Positions 51,990-61,245 of a stretch of DNA of 64,000 nt are shown here, in pieces. The DNA comes from Brevibacillus porteri (GTDB lineage: Bacteria > Bacillota > Bacilli > Brevibacillales > Brevibacillaceae). The notes beneath the pieces are model-generated. The model saw nothing but the letters and a program-made list of their open reading frames with translations. It made no database searches and was not told the origin of the DNA. The translations under genes were made by a program, and so were the position numbers. How positions within the stretch are numbered: position 1 is the stretch's first letter; each line of letters begins with the position of its first letter. Location: contig NZ_PXZO01000006.1 in assembly GCF_003013475.1 (NCBI RefSeq), positions 37,375-101,374 on the forward strand, read 5' to 3'.

Positions 51990-52756
51990 GTGGGCACCTT
52001 TTGCAAGGAAAAACGGCGATTGTAACAGGGGCTGCGTCCGGAATGGGCAAGGCCATTGCGAAGCTTTTTGCGGACGAGGGAGCCAACGTCATCCTGGCTG
52101 ATTTGAACAAAGAGGCGGCAGTAGCGGTGGCTCAAGAGCTGCTACAAGGGAAAGGTCATGCGGTGCAAACAGATGTGACAGACGATACTAGCGTTGCTGC
52201 ACTCGTAAAGGAAACGCTCGAAGTGTACGGATCGATCGATGTCCTGGTCAATTGCGCGGGTGTTCCCCAAGCGTTTACCCCCATTGAGGAGCTGACTTTG
52301 GAGCAGTGGGATAGCATCATGTCTGTGAACACGAAGTCGATCTTTTTGACGACAAGGCATGCGGTTCCCCACATGAAGGAGAAGGGGAAAGGCAGCATCA
52401 TCAATATCGCTTCGATTGCCGGGATTCGCGCCCGTCCGGGGCTGAATGCGTATTGCGCGTCCAAGGGGGCCGCTATTATGTTGAGCAAGGCACTGGCGAT
52501 TGAGCTAGCCCCTTTTCAAATCCGGGTCAATGTCATCAATCCAGGTCCGGCAGAGACGCCGATGCTCGGTAAGTTTATCAATGGAGATGAAGCGGAGGTA
52601 GAGGCCGGGAAAAAAGATATTTTCATCAGCAGTGTTCCATTGGGCATGTTGATTCAGCCAGAGGATATCGCGCATGCGGCTCTCTATTTGGCTTCTGATC
52701 TATCCAAAATTGTCACGGGCGAGGTCATGAATGTAGACGGCGGAAGAGGGATCTAG
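51986..52756 (+). CDS. SDR family oxidoreductase
   Basis: 256 residues. TGAASGMG cofactor motif at ~14-21, acidic ADLNK after the second strand (NAD preference), NCAG near residue 90, catalytic Ser in IINIASIAG and YCASK, and the VTGEVMNVDGGRGI C-terminus. ATG 51986 overlaps the previous stop, so it is translationally coupled to the aldehyde dehydrogenase. Probable alcohol or hydroxy-acid dehydrogenase in the pathway fed by the TRAP transporter. Confidence 0.92.
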   Translation: MSGHLLQGKTAIVTGAASGMGKAIAKLFADEGANVILADLNKEAAVAVAQELLQGKGHAVQTDVTDDTSVAALVKETLEVYGSIDVLVNCAGVPQAFTPIEELTLEQWDSIMSVNTKSIFLTTRHAVPHMKEKGKGSIINIASIAGIRARPGLNAYCASKGAAIMLSKALAIELAPFQIRVNVINPGPAETPMLGKFINGDEAEVEAGKKDIFISSVPLGMLIQPEDIAHAALYLASDLSKIVTGEVMNVDGGRGI

Positions 52757-52818
52757 TAAAATGAACTAAATTTTCATATTATTTAAAAAACAAAAGAATC
52801 AACAGGGGGTACTATCGC

Positions 52819-53874
52819 ATGTTTCGGAAGAAGGGGAGCTTCGTGCTAGCGAGCATCATGTCTGTGTCTTTATTTCTGGCGGCATGCGGAGGAGGAGGCG
52901 GTCAACAGACTGCCCCGCCTGCGGGACAAGCCGGGGGGACAGAAGCACCGAAAAGTGACGGCCAAAGCTATGTGTTCAAAGCAGGGCATTCACTGACGGA
53001 GGATCATCCATACCATTTGGCATTGAAAAAAATGGCCGAGGATGTCGACAAGCGATCGAACGGAAAAGTGAAAATCGAGGTGTATCCGCTGAGCCAGCTA
53101 GGAGCGGAGCGTGAATTGACAGAGGCGCTGACCTTTGGAACGGCGGATATGTCGATTACCTCGACTGCGCCCGTGATGAATTTCCATCCGAAGCTGGGTG
53201 TGTTGGATCTCCCATTCTTGTTTAATAGCCGTGAGCAGGCGTACAAGGTACTCGACGGACAAGTCGGGCAGGACATCCTCAAGGATTTGGAAAACGCCAA
53301 TCTGGTCGGGCTGGCTTGGGCTGAAAACGGCTTCCGCCATATTACAAATGGCTCGAAGGTGATCAAGAAGCCGGAGGATGTAGCAGGGTTGAAGATACGC
53401 ACACAGGAAAACCCGATCCATCTGGCTGCATTCGAAGCATTGGGCGCGAAGCCGACCCCAATGGCTTGGACAGAGGCGTTGACGGCGCTGCAACAAGGAG
53501 TCGTCGATGCTCAGGAAAATCCGGCGATTGTCGCACAGACCTACAAGCTATATGAATCCAAGCAAACGCAAATGGCCTTGACCGGGCATGTCTACTCAGC
53601 GGCGATGATTTTGTTCAGCAAGCCTGTATGGGATAAGCTCCCGGAAGATGTCCAGCAACTTCTTGCCGAGGAAGCCAAAAAAGCGGGTCAGTACGAGCGC
53701 GATTTGATGATCAAGATGGAGGATGAGGCCATTTCTAATATTAAAGCAAAAGGTGTAGTCATTACCGAGGACGTTGATAAGCAAGCTTTCCGCGATGCGA
53801 TGAAGCCTGTCTACGACAAATTTTCCGGGCAGTTTGGCAAAGAGCTGGTGGATCAAATTGTAAATACAAAATAA
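52819..53874 (+). CDS. TRAP transporter substrate-binding lipoprotein (DctP)
   Basis: Extracellular receptor for an organic acid or related solute. 351 residues; signal peptide with lipobox LAAC near residue 21 and Gly-rich linker. The DctP core includes FKAGHSLTEDHPYHLALKKM, FGTADMSITSTAPV, the ligand-binding Arg segment GLKIRTQENPIH and GVVDAQENP. ATG 52819 after AGGGGG. An intercistronic hairpin follows, favouring high receptor levels. TRAP receptors usually bind carboxylates or sulfonates, consistent with a hydroxy-acid substrate. Confidence 0.93.
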   Translation: MFRKKGSFVLASIMSVSLFLAACGGGGGQQTAPPAGQAGGTEAPKSDGQSYVFKAGHSLTEDHPYHLALKKMAEDVDKRSNGKVKIEVYPLSQLGAERELTEALTFGTADMSITSTAPVMNFHPKLGVLDLPFLFNSREQAYKVLDGQVGQDILKDLENANLVGLAWAENGFRHITNGSKVIKKPEDVAGLKIRTQENPIHLAAFEALGAKPTPMAWTEALTALQQGVVDAQENPAIVAQTYKLYESKQTQMALTGHVYSAAMILFSKPVWDKLPEDVQQLLAEEAKKAGQYERDLMIKMEDEAISNIKAKGVVITEDVDKQAFRDAMKPVYDKFSGQFGKELVDQIVNTK

Positions 53875-53882
53875 ACGGCAGA

Positions 53883-53919
53883 AGGGAGACGGGCCACTCT
53901 GGCTTTTCTCCCCTTTTTC
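53883..53919 (+). terminator. Intercistronic hairpin between dctP and dctQ
   Basis: GGGAGA..GGCC / GGC..TCTCCC stem followed by CTTTTTC; likely partial terminator. Confidence 0.65.
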
Positions 53920-53938
53920 CTGCGAAAGGAGATTGTGT

Positions 53939-54406
53939 GTGGGCAACCTTGTTTCCAAAATAAACAGCATCCTTCGTTTTTTCATCATTGCCCTTCTGGC
54001 TATTATGGTGATCGCCATCTTCCTGCAGGTGCTTTTCCGTTTTTTGCTCGACCAGCCCTTGGCCTGGACGGAGGAATTGGCCCGGTATTTGCTGATCTGG
54101 ATCACGTTTCTGGGATCAGCGTACGCGATGTCGATCAAGGCACACATCGGTACGGAATACATTCAAAAGTACTTGTCGCCTCGCATGAACAAGGTGGTAC
54201 TGGTTATTGCCGCTTTGTGTAGTCTGGTCTTCTTTCTCATCATGGTTCAGCAAGGCTACTTGATATCTGCGAGAAGCATGACACAAACCTCACCTACTCT
54301 GCTCGTTCCCATGGGCTATGTATACATGGTGATTCCGATCAGCGGTGCCTTACTCATCATGAACGTGATCCATGTGACGTGGAAAGACATTACCGGGAAG
54401 GAGTGA
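53939..54406 (+). CDS. TRAP transporter small permease (DctQ)
   Basis: 155 residues, four membrane helices, with the family hallmark PLAWTEELARYLLIWITFLG near residue 40. GTG 53939 is seven nt after GGAG; the TTG at 53933 is too close. It stabilises the large DctM subunit encoded 7 bp downstream. Confidence 0.92.
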   Translation: MGNLVSKINSILRFFIIALLAIMVIAIFLQVLFRFLLDQPLAWTEELARYLLIWITFLGSAYAMSIKAHIGTEYIQKYLSPRMNKVVLVIAALCSLVFFLIMVQQGYLISARSMTQTSPTLLVPMGYVYMVIPISGALLIMNVIHVTWKDITGKE

Positions 54407-54413
54407 CCAGATT

Positions 54414-55688
54414 GTGGGTACGATTTTGTTTTTAACACTGTTGGTGCTCCTGATCCTGAACGTACCGATTGGGGTGGCACTGGGGTTATCCGTGGTTGTC
54501 GTGTTTATGCTGGAGGGAAACATCCCTCTTCTGGTTGTCATTCAAAAAATGTTCAATGGAACAGATTCCTTCCCACTGATGGCAATCCCGTTCTTCCTCT
54601 TGGCAGGAAAGCTGATGGAAACAGGCGGAATCTCCGCTAGGCTGATTCGCTTTGCGAATACGATTGTCGGGAATCTGCCTGGAGGATTGGCTATCGTGGC
54701 GGTCATGGGTTGTACTTTTTTTGCAGCGATATCGGGTTCTTCTGCCGCGACAACGGCAGCCGTAGGGGGAATATTGATCCCGCACATGGTCAAAAAAGGG
54801 TACAATATTCGCTTTTCTGCGGCCTTGCATGCAACAGGGGGAACGATCGGTGTCATGATTCCTCCGAGCGTGCCGATGGTTTTGTACGGGGTAGCAGCGA
54901 GTGCTTCGATTAGCGACTTGTTTATTGCCGGGATCGGGCCGGGCATTCTCGTAGCCATTTCGTTGATTCTGTACTCGTATTGGATCAGTAAGAAAAACGG
55001 CTGGGGTGGCGGAGAAAAGCATACGCCCAAAGAGATAGGGGAGGCATTCAAGGACGCCATTTTGGCGATACTCATGCCGATCATTATTCTTGGTGGTATA
55101 TACGGAGCCATCTTTACTCCGACAGAAGCAGCAGTGGTAGCCGTGATTTACGGTCTGGTTGTCGGGCTTTTCGTCTACCGGGAGATCAAGTGGAAGGACT
55201 TGGGGGAAATATTCGCCGGCTCTGCGAGTATGACAGCCGTCATCATGCTGATTATCGCCACCGCCAATGCGTTTGGTTATCTGATGACGAGGGAAAACAT
55301 CCCGCAGGAAATTGCGCAATTCATGCTGGGGATTACAGACAGCACGATCATTACGTTGCTCATTATTAACATTTTGCTGCTCATTTTGGGGACGTTCATG
55401 GAAACGGCGGTTACGATCATTCTCCTGACACCGATCCTGCTGCCGATCACAAATTCTTTGGGCATTGATCCAGTGCTATTCGGGGTGATCATGGTCGTCA
55501 ACTCCGCGATCGGTATGCTGACGCCACCGGTTGGGATCAATTTGTTGGTAGCAGGAAATATTGCGAAGCTCCAGAATACGGAGATTGAGCGAGCGGTGAT
55601 CCCGTTTTTGGTCATCATGATCGTCGACTTAATGCTCATCACCTACATTCCTGAAATCAGCTTATTCCTTGTCAACTTGAGCAAGTAA
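54414..55688 (+). CDS. TRAP transporter large permease (DctM)
   Basis: Sodium-coupled transport subunit, 424 residues with about 12 membrane segments. Family motifs: MAIPFFLLAGKLMETGGIS, GCTFFAAISGSSAATTAAVG, IPPSVPMVLYGVAA and the C-terminal GMLTPPVGINLLVAGNIA. GTG 54414 after AAGGAG. With DctP and DctQ it makes a complete tripartite transporter. Confidence 0.94.
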   Translation: MGTILFLTLLVLLILNVPIGVALGLSVVVVFMLEGNIPLLVVIQKMFNGTDSFPLMAIPFFLLAGKLMETGGISARLIRFANTIVGNLPGGLAIVAVMGCTFFAAISGSSAATTAAVGGILIPHMVKKGYNIRFSAALHATGGTIGVMIPPSVPMVLYGVAASASISDLFIAGIGPGILVAISLILYSYWISKKNGWGGGEKHTPKEIGEAFKDAILAILMPIIILGGIYGAIFTPTEAAVVAVIYGLVVGLFVYREIKWKDLGEIFAGSASMTAVIMLIIATANAFGYLMTRENIPQEIAQFMLGITDSTIITLLIINILLLILGTFMETAVTIILLTPILLPITNSLGIDPVLFGVIMVVNSAIGMLTPPVGINLLVAGNIAKLQNTEIERAVIPFLVIMIVDLMLITYIPEISLFLVNLSK

Positions 55689-55704
55689 CGGAGGAGGAAC
55701 CAAC

Positions 55705-57069
55705 GTGGATTACAAGCAAGCGTTAGTAGGATTGCTGGGGGAAGAACGAGTATCGACTAACCCCACAATACTGGAGCACCACAGCCATGATGAATCGTAT
55801 CATACCCCGCGTCTTCCGGATGTGGTCGTGTTTCCGCAGACAGCAGAGGAAGTCAGTCAAATCTTGAAGCTGGCCAACGAACAGCGCATTGCGGTAACGC
55901 CGTTTGGCATGGGGACCAGTCTGGAAGGCCACGCGATTCCTTATGCGGGCGGAATTAGCATGGATTTTTCCTTGATGAACCAGGTGCTGGAGGTGCGACC
56001 GAAGGATTTCCTCGTGAGAGTCCAGCCAGGTGTGACGCGTACCCAGCTCAATAAAGAATTGAAAAAGCACGGATTGTTTTTCTCCGTCGATCCTGGCGCC
56101 GACGCGACTTTGGGTGGGATGGCTGCTACAAACGCTAGTGGAACAACCTCTGTCCGCTATGGCGTGATGCGTGATCAGGTGCGTGATCTGGAAGTGGTGA
56201 CGGCGGATGGACGTATCATCCGTACAGGGAGCATGACTGCCAAATCCTCCTCAGGCTACCATCTCACAGGGCTGTTTGTCGGGTCAGAGGGAACGCTTGG
56301 TGTGTTTACAGAGCTGACCTTGCGTGTTTACGGCATACCTGAGGCGACAACGGCGGCACGTGCCAGCTTCCCTTCCGTGCAGGATGCCGTCGATACCGTC
56401 GTGGATATTCTTGGAGCGGGTATTCAAGTAGCGCGAATCGAGCTGGTTGATGAACGTTCTATCCAACAAGTGAATCTTTATAAGGAAACGAGTTACCCGG
56501 AAGCACCGACGCTGTTTATCGAGTTCCACGGCAGTGAACAAGGTCTCGCGTATGATATCGACTTTGCGCAGAACATCGCCGATGGACATGGCTGCACGCA
56601 GTTTCTTTTTGAAACCGATTCGAAGGCGCGGACGCAGCTCTGGGACGCTCGTCATAACCTGGCGTATGCCTTCCTGCACAAATCCCCCGGGAAAAAGCTG
56701 ATGGTGACAGATGTTTGTTTGCCGATTTCTGAGCTGGCAGGAGCTGTTGTGGATGCGCGGCAAGCGATTGATCGCGCTGGGCTGGATGGAGCGATAGCAG
56801 GGCATGTCGGGGATGGGAACTATCACGCTATCCTGATGATCGACCTGAATGACCCCGAAGAAGTGGCGCGTGCCGAGGAAGTAAATGCCCATCTGGTGGA
56901 ATACGCATTGAGTCGGGGAGGAACCTGCACCGGAGAGCATGGTGTGGGTGTAGGGAAAATCAAATACCAGCGCAAGGAACATGGAGATGCACTGGACGTC
57001 ATGCAAGCCATGAAGCAAGTGCTGGACCCGAACGGCATTTTGAATCCGGGAAAAATTTTTGGGAAATAA
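55705..57069 (+). CDS. FAD-linked oxidase, D-lactate/glycolate dehydrogenase (GlcD) type
   Basis: Oxidises a 2-hydroxy acid to the 2-keto acid. 454 residues: PCMH-type FAD-binding domain ~35-215 (VTPFGMGTSLEGHAIPYAGG, GADATLGGMAATNASGTTSV) and FAD-oxidase C domain ~215-453 ending in HLVEYAL...GGTCTGEHGVGVGK, the metal/substrate site. GTG 55705 after GGAGGAGG. Last gene of the operon; completes an alcohol-aldehyde-acid-ketoacid oxidation series. Confidence 0.93.
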   Translation: MDYKQALVGLLGEERVSTNPTILEHHSHDESYHTPRLPDVVVFPQTAEEVSQILKLANEQRIAVTPFGMGTSLEGHAIPYAGGISMDFSLMNQVLEVRPKDFLVRVQPGVTRTQLNKELKKHGLFFSVDPGADATLGGMAATNASGTTSVRYGVMRDQVRDLEVVTADGRIIRTGSMTAKSSSGYHLTGLFVGSEGTLGVFTELTLRVYGIPEATTAARASFPSVQDAVDTVVDILGAGIQVARIELVDERSIQQVNLYKETSYPEAPTLFIEFHGSEQGLAYDIDFAQNIADGHGCTQFLFETDSKARTQLWDARHNLAYAFLHKSPGKKLMVTDVCLPISELAGAVVDARQAIDRAGLDGAIAGHVGDGNYHAILMIDLNDPEEVARAEEVNAHLVEYALSRGGTCTGEHGVGVGKIKYQRKEHGDALDVMQAMKQVLDPNGILNPGKIFGK

Positions 57070-57074
57070 CAGAG

Positions 57075-57118
57075 AGCCTGCATTCTGAGCGTTTGTCGGA
57101 ATGTGGGCTTTTTCTTTT
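57075..57118 (+). terminator. Terminator of the TRAP operon
   Basis: AGCCTGCATTC / GAATGTGGGCT stem with two G-T pairs, then TTTTTC. Confidence 0.82.
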
Positions 57119-57216
57119 GCGTAATGTGTCGAAGAGGAGAGGAGAAAGGATGATTATGCAGAATGTAGAAGATTGGTAACTGGTGCATTTCATTCTGGTG
57201 TGGCAGGGAGGCAAAA

Positions 57217-58845
57217 ATGAAGTCTATTGTTGAAATTGCCAAGAGTGCAGGTATCGAAGAACAGCATTTGGAGCTATACGGAAAGTATAAGGCCAAACTA
57301 TCAGATGAACTATGGGAGCAAGTGAAGGATCGCCCTGATGGCAAACTGATTCTTGTTACAGCGATGAACCCAAATCCGGCGGGAGCAGGGAAGACGCTCA
57401 CGACGATTGGTCTGTCACAATCATTAAATTATCTCGGGAAGAAAACAATTGCAGCGCTTCGCGAGCCGTCTTTGGGTCCTTGCATGGGGATCAAAGGAGG
57501 CGCAACGGGAAGCGGCCAAGCACAAATTCTCCCGGCTGATGAAATTAACCTGCATTTTACAGGGGACATTCATGCGATTACAGCTGCACATAACTTGTTG
57601 GCAGCGATGATCGACAATCATATTTTCCATGGCAATCCGCGCGGGCTCAATCCAAAGAAAATCGTCTGGAAACGGGCAATGGACATGAACGACCGCGCAC
57701 TGCGTAACATCGTTGTTGGTCTGGGTGACGGCAATGGGATGACGCGTGAGGATGGTTTCATGATTACGACCGCGTCAGAAATCATGGCGATTTTATGCTT
57801 GAGTGAGAATCTGGCAGACTTGCGCGAGCGGTTGAACCATATCATCGTTGGCTACGATTTTGATGACCAGCCTGTACGGGCAGAAGAAATCAACGCGGTC
57901 GATGCGATGTGCGTTCTCTTGAAGGAAGCGATTAAGCCCAATCTCGTACAGACAATCGAGGGAACTCCGGTCATTATTCACGGAGGACCTTTTGCCAATA
58001 TCGCGCATGGGTGCAGCAGCGTGATCGGAACCAAGATGGCCTTGAAGCTGGCGGATTACGTCGTAACAGAGGCGGGATTTGGTGCTGATCTGGGAGCAGA
58101 GAAGTTTTTTGACATCAAGTGTAGAAAAGCAGGCCTGACTCCATCGGCTGCTGTTGTGGTCATTACGGTTCGCTCGTTGAAATTCAACGGTGGGGTAAAA
58201 GTACCTGACCTGGCTGTGGAGAACTTGTCTGCTCTGGAAAAAGGTTTCGAAAACGTCAAGCGCCATCTGGAAAACCTCCAGAAGTTCGGTGTGCCAGCAG
58301 TGGTAGCCATCAATCATTTTGCGACGGACACACAGGCAGAGATTGATGCCGTCATTGCGCTGTGCCAAGCGGCCGGAGCCGAAGCGGCACTCTCCAAAGT
58401 ATGGGCAGAAGGAGGAGCTGGCGGTGTCGAGCTGGCTGAAAAAGTGACGCGTGCAGCAGAGCGACCTTCCTCCTTCCGATTCTTGTATGAGGAAGACCTC
58501 AGCATTAAAGACAAGATAGAGACTGTCGTGAAAGAAGTATACCGTGGATCAGGGGTTGTCTTTTCGCCGCTGGCATTGAAAACAATGCAAAAGGTAGAAG
58601 AAATGGGCATGTCTCATCTGCCTGTATGCATGGCGAAAACACCGTACTCCTTTACGGACCGCGCTGATCTATTGGGGGCACCTGTTGACTTCACGATCCA
58701 AGTGAGCGAAGTGCGCATATCAGCAGGAGCTGGTTTTATCGTCGCATTGACCGGAAGCTTGGTTACAATGCCAGGCCTCCCGAAAAAGCCAGCTGCGGAA
58801 TCGTTATATGTAGACGAGGATGGGCAAGTGATCGGATTAAGCTAA
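57217..58845 (+). CDS. fhs: Formate-tetrahydrofolate ligase
   Basis: Makes 10-formyl-THF from formate, ATP and THF for one-carbon metabolism. 542 residues, slightly shorter than the usual ~555. P-loop NPNPAGAGKTLTTIGL near residue 50, REPSLGPCMGIKGGATG, the NPRGLNPKKIVWKRAMDMND segment, and PFANIAHGCSS with TEAGFGADLGAEKF. GGGAGG precedes ATG 57217. Monocistronic, closed by a strong terminator. Confidence 0.96.
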   Translation: MKSIVEIAKSAGIEEQHLELYGKYKAKLSDELWEQVKDRPDGKLILVTAMNPNPAGAGKTLTTIGLSQSLNYLGKKTIAALREPSLGPCMGIKGGATGSGQAQILPADEINLHFTGDIHAITAAHNLLAAMIDNHIFHGNPRGLNPKKIVWKRAMDMNDRALRNIVVGLGDGNGMTREDGFMITTASEIMAILCLSENLADLRERLNHIIVGYDFDDQPVRAEEINAVDAMCVLLKEAIKPNLVQTIEGTPVIIHGGPFANIAHGCSSVIGTKMALKLADYVVTEAGFGADLGAEKFFDIKCRKAGLTPSAAVVVITVRSLKFNGGVKVPDLAVENLSALEKGFENVKRHLENLQKFGVPAVVAINHFATDTQAEIDAVIALCQAAGAEAALSKVWAEGGAGGVELAEKVTRAAERPSSFRFLYEEDLSIKDKIETVVKEVYRGSGVVFSPLALKTMQKVEEMGMSHLPVCMAKTPYSFTDRADLLGAPVDFTIQVSEVRISAGAGFIVALTGSLVTMPGLPKKPAAESLYVDEDGQVIGLS

Positions 58846-58856
58846 TCAAAAAGTTT

Positions 58857-58900
58857 GACAAAAAGCTGACAACTGTAAAAGGTTGTCAGCTTTTTGTCCA
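58857..58900 (+). terminator. Terminator of fhs
   Basis: 17 bp stem GACAAAAAGCTGACAAC / GTTGTCAGCTTTTTGTC; the T-rich right arm supplies the T tract. Confidence 0.9.
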
Positions 58901-58982
58901 TTTTGAGGTTTATTAGCGAAAAGTTATGGGAAATGAAAGGTGAGATTGAAAAAAAGTGGACATTAACTGAAAAAACAACAAG

Positions 58983-59094
58983 GAATGACAAAGGCAAACC
59001 TGTTGAAAGGCAGGGACGCAAAGCCACGGGTCTAAGGACGAAAGTCAAATGACTTTCGCAGCTAGGACAGCCGGGTTGCCATACCGTAGTCATG
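58983..59094 (+). promoter_or_regulatory. Cyclic di-GMP-I (GEMM) riboswitch
   Basis: Closing stem ATGAC (58985-58989) / GTCAT (59089-59093). GEMM core AGGCAAACCTGTTGAAAGGC with GAAA tetraloop, GGGACGCAAAGCC (tetraloop receptor and ligand site), P3 around a GACTTTCG hairpin, then GCCGGGTTGCC. A GGCTG/CAGTC hairpin with a T run (59096-59123) follows as possible terminator. Confidence 0.93.
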
Positions 59095-59154
59095 ATGGGC
59101 TGTCGGTGGGCAGTCTTTTTTTGTTGAAAAAACAGAAGGGAGAAGTGAATCGGT

Positions 59155-61128
59155 ATGAAAAATAGTTTGAAGAATAAGCTAATTATCGTTTTGTGCCTGC
59201 TGTTGGTTATTAGTTTGGGTACGGTTTGCGGTGCAAGCTATTGGAGTGCTTCCAATCTTTTGGCAGACAGTCTGGACAAAGAAGCTGAGTTGTCAGCTAG
59301 CAATCTCTCGATACGTATCGATGGTTTCTTTCAAGAAAAAATTAGTATTGTAGATGCGGTGGGAGGGCTGATGTCGGCTGATCAAAATGTCGAACAGGAC
59401 CTGAAACTTATTCAAGAAGCTCAAAAGGAAAATCCCGAGTTTGAGACGTTCTTCTTTTCACATGACTTAAGCGGTAAGAAAGTAATCAATTTCAAGGGAG
59501 AAGTGACCGACATCTCGGATCGTCCGCATATTAAAGAAGCCGGCAAAGGGGAAGGGAAGGTTGTTGTCTCCGAGCCAGTCATTTCAAAGCGAACAGGGAA
59601 TAACATCGTGACTCTTGTCGTTCCATTGATGAAGGACAATCGTCAATACGGTTATATCGGTTCTACTATTCCTATCAACGAAATCCAAAAAAAGGTGTCC
59701 GAAGAGAAATTTGGCCAAGCTGGTTACGCCTTTTTAGTAAGCAAAACAGGAACATTTATTTATCATCCGAAAAGCGAGTACATTCTGAAGGAATCGATTC
59801 TCGACATGGGTATTCTTGAGCTTCAGACAGCTTTTGAAGATATCAAGCAAGGGAATCATGGAATCGCCCAATACAAATACGAGAATGTAGAGCGATTTGC
59901 TTCCTATGCTCCTACCAGTTTGAACTGGGGCCTATACATCACTGCACCCGTAGCGGAGCTGCATGCGCCTGTCGATCAATTGTCAGTCCGATTGATGGTA
60001 ATTTCCCTCATCGTGTTGGCGATTGGGGTTGTCCTCGTTTATTTCTTGGCTGTACGCATGGTGAAACCAATTGAGCGTCTGAATCACGCAGTAAATGTAG
60101 TGTCGCAGGGGAACTTGAAAGAGACCGTAACGGTTGAGGGAAAAGACGAGATTGCAGTACTGTCACGTGACTTTAACCAGACGGTATCGCACTTGAAAAA
60201 TTTGATCGAAGACGTATCTCTGTCGTCTGATCAAGTACAGCGTTTTAGTCAGGAAGTATCCGAAGGTATTAAACAAGCGACGGAAAACATCAACCAAATC
60301 GGTTTGTCTATTGCACAGATTTCTGAGGGAGCAGAGGCGCAGGCCACCAGCTCGCAGGATGTCGCGTTGTCTATGAATGACATGGCAGCAGGCATCGTGA
60401 AAATCGCGGAGACGTCTGCACATGTTTCAGAGGCTGCCCAGGTAGCAACAGAGCAGGCAGAGCAAGGAACTGCTGTGGTAGAGCAGGCAGTTCGCCAGAT
60501 GGGAAGCATTGGGGAGGGAACATCGAAGGCGACAGTAGCCATCGAGCAGCTCAACAATCGTTCCAAAGAAATCGAAGGCATTCTCGATACGATCAGTCAG
60601 TTAACCTCGCAAATCAATTTGCTTGCCTTGAACGCTTCGATTGAGGCAGCACGTGCCGGCGAGCATGGACGTGGGTTTGCTGTGGTTGCCGGAGAGGTAA
60701 AAAAACTGGCGAATCAATCCGAAGAATCCGCATCCAAAATCGCGATGCTGATCGGAGAAATTCAGCAGGATACTCGTCACGCGGTAGAAGTCATGACCGC
60801 GGGCAACCAAAACGCTCAGCAAGGTATTCAACTGGTCGAAGAGGTTCGCGAAATCTTTGGGCATATTTTGGAATCTTCCCGTAACGTTGCTGCGCACATT
60901 TTGGAAGTATCCGCAGCATCTGAGCAAATGTCAGCGGGTTCCCAACAGGTGAGTGCTTCTGTAGATGAAATGCATAACATTGCAAAACATGCTTCACTCG
61001 ACGCGCAAACAGTGGCAAGGGCGACCGAAGAGCAACTTCAAGCCATCCAGGAAATTGGCCAGTCTGTCGAGCGTTTGAACGCAGTGGCAGAAGAATTACA
61101 GCAAGGAATTGGCAGGTTTACTGTGTAA
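59155..61128 (+). CDS. Methyl-accepting chemotaxis protein with dCache sensor
   Basis: 657-residue chemoreceptor. Membrane helix ~9-30, external Cache domain ~35-275 ([32 protein letters not shown]), second membrane helix ~282-303, HAMP ~305-355, cytoplasmic coiled coil with the kinase-contact tip [20 protein letters not shown] near residue 490. ATG 59155 after AAGGGAG. Translation and transcription lie downstream of the c-di-GMP riboswitch, so receptor level should follow the motile/sessile switch. Probably co-transcribed with the binding protein at 61246. Confidence 0.95.
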   Translation: MKNSLKNKLIIVLCLLLVISLGTVCGASYWSASNLLADSLDKEAELSASNLSIRIDGFFQEKISIVDAVGGLMSADQNVEQDLKLIQEAQKENPEFETFFFSHDLSGKKVINFKGEVTDISDRPHIKEAGKGEGKVVVSEPVISKRTGNNIVTLVVPLMKDNRQYGYIGSTIPINEIQKKVSEEKFGQAGYAFLVSKTGTFIYHPKSEYILKESILDMGILELQTAFEDIKQGNHGIAQYKYENVERFASYAPTSLNWGLYITAPVAELHAPVDQLSVRLMVISLIVLAIGVVLVYFLAVRMVKPIERLNHAVNVVSQGNLKETVTVEGKDEIAVLSRDFNQTVSHLKNLIEDVSLSSDQVQRFSQEVSEGIKQATENINQIGLSIAQISEGAEAQATSSQDVALSMNDMAAGIVKIAETSAHVSEAAQVATEQAEQGTAVVEQAVRQMGSIGEGTSKATVAIEQLNNRSKEIEGILDTISQLTSQINLLALNASIEAARAGEHGRGFAVVAGEVKKLANQSEESASKIAMLIGEIQQDTRHAVEVMTAGNQNAQQGIQLVEEVREIFGHILESSRNVAAHILEVSAASEQMSAGSQQVSASVDEMHNIAKHASLDAQTVARATEEQLQAIQEIGQSVERLNAVAEELQQGIGRFTV

Positions 61129-61245
61129 GAGGCAGCTCGACAGGTTGTACGTCCTCTTCATTTGAAAGGGGGGATGCCATTAGGGGATGAGGGAGTTTGT
61201 TTCTGATAACTAAATTCATTACCGTTTAACAGGAGGAGAAACCAG

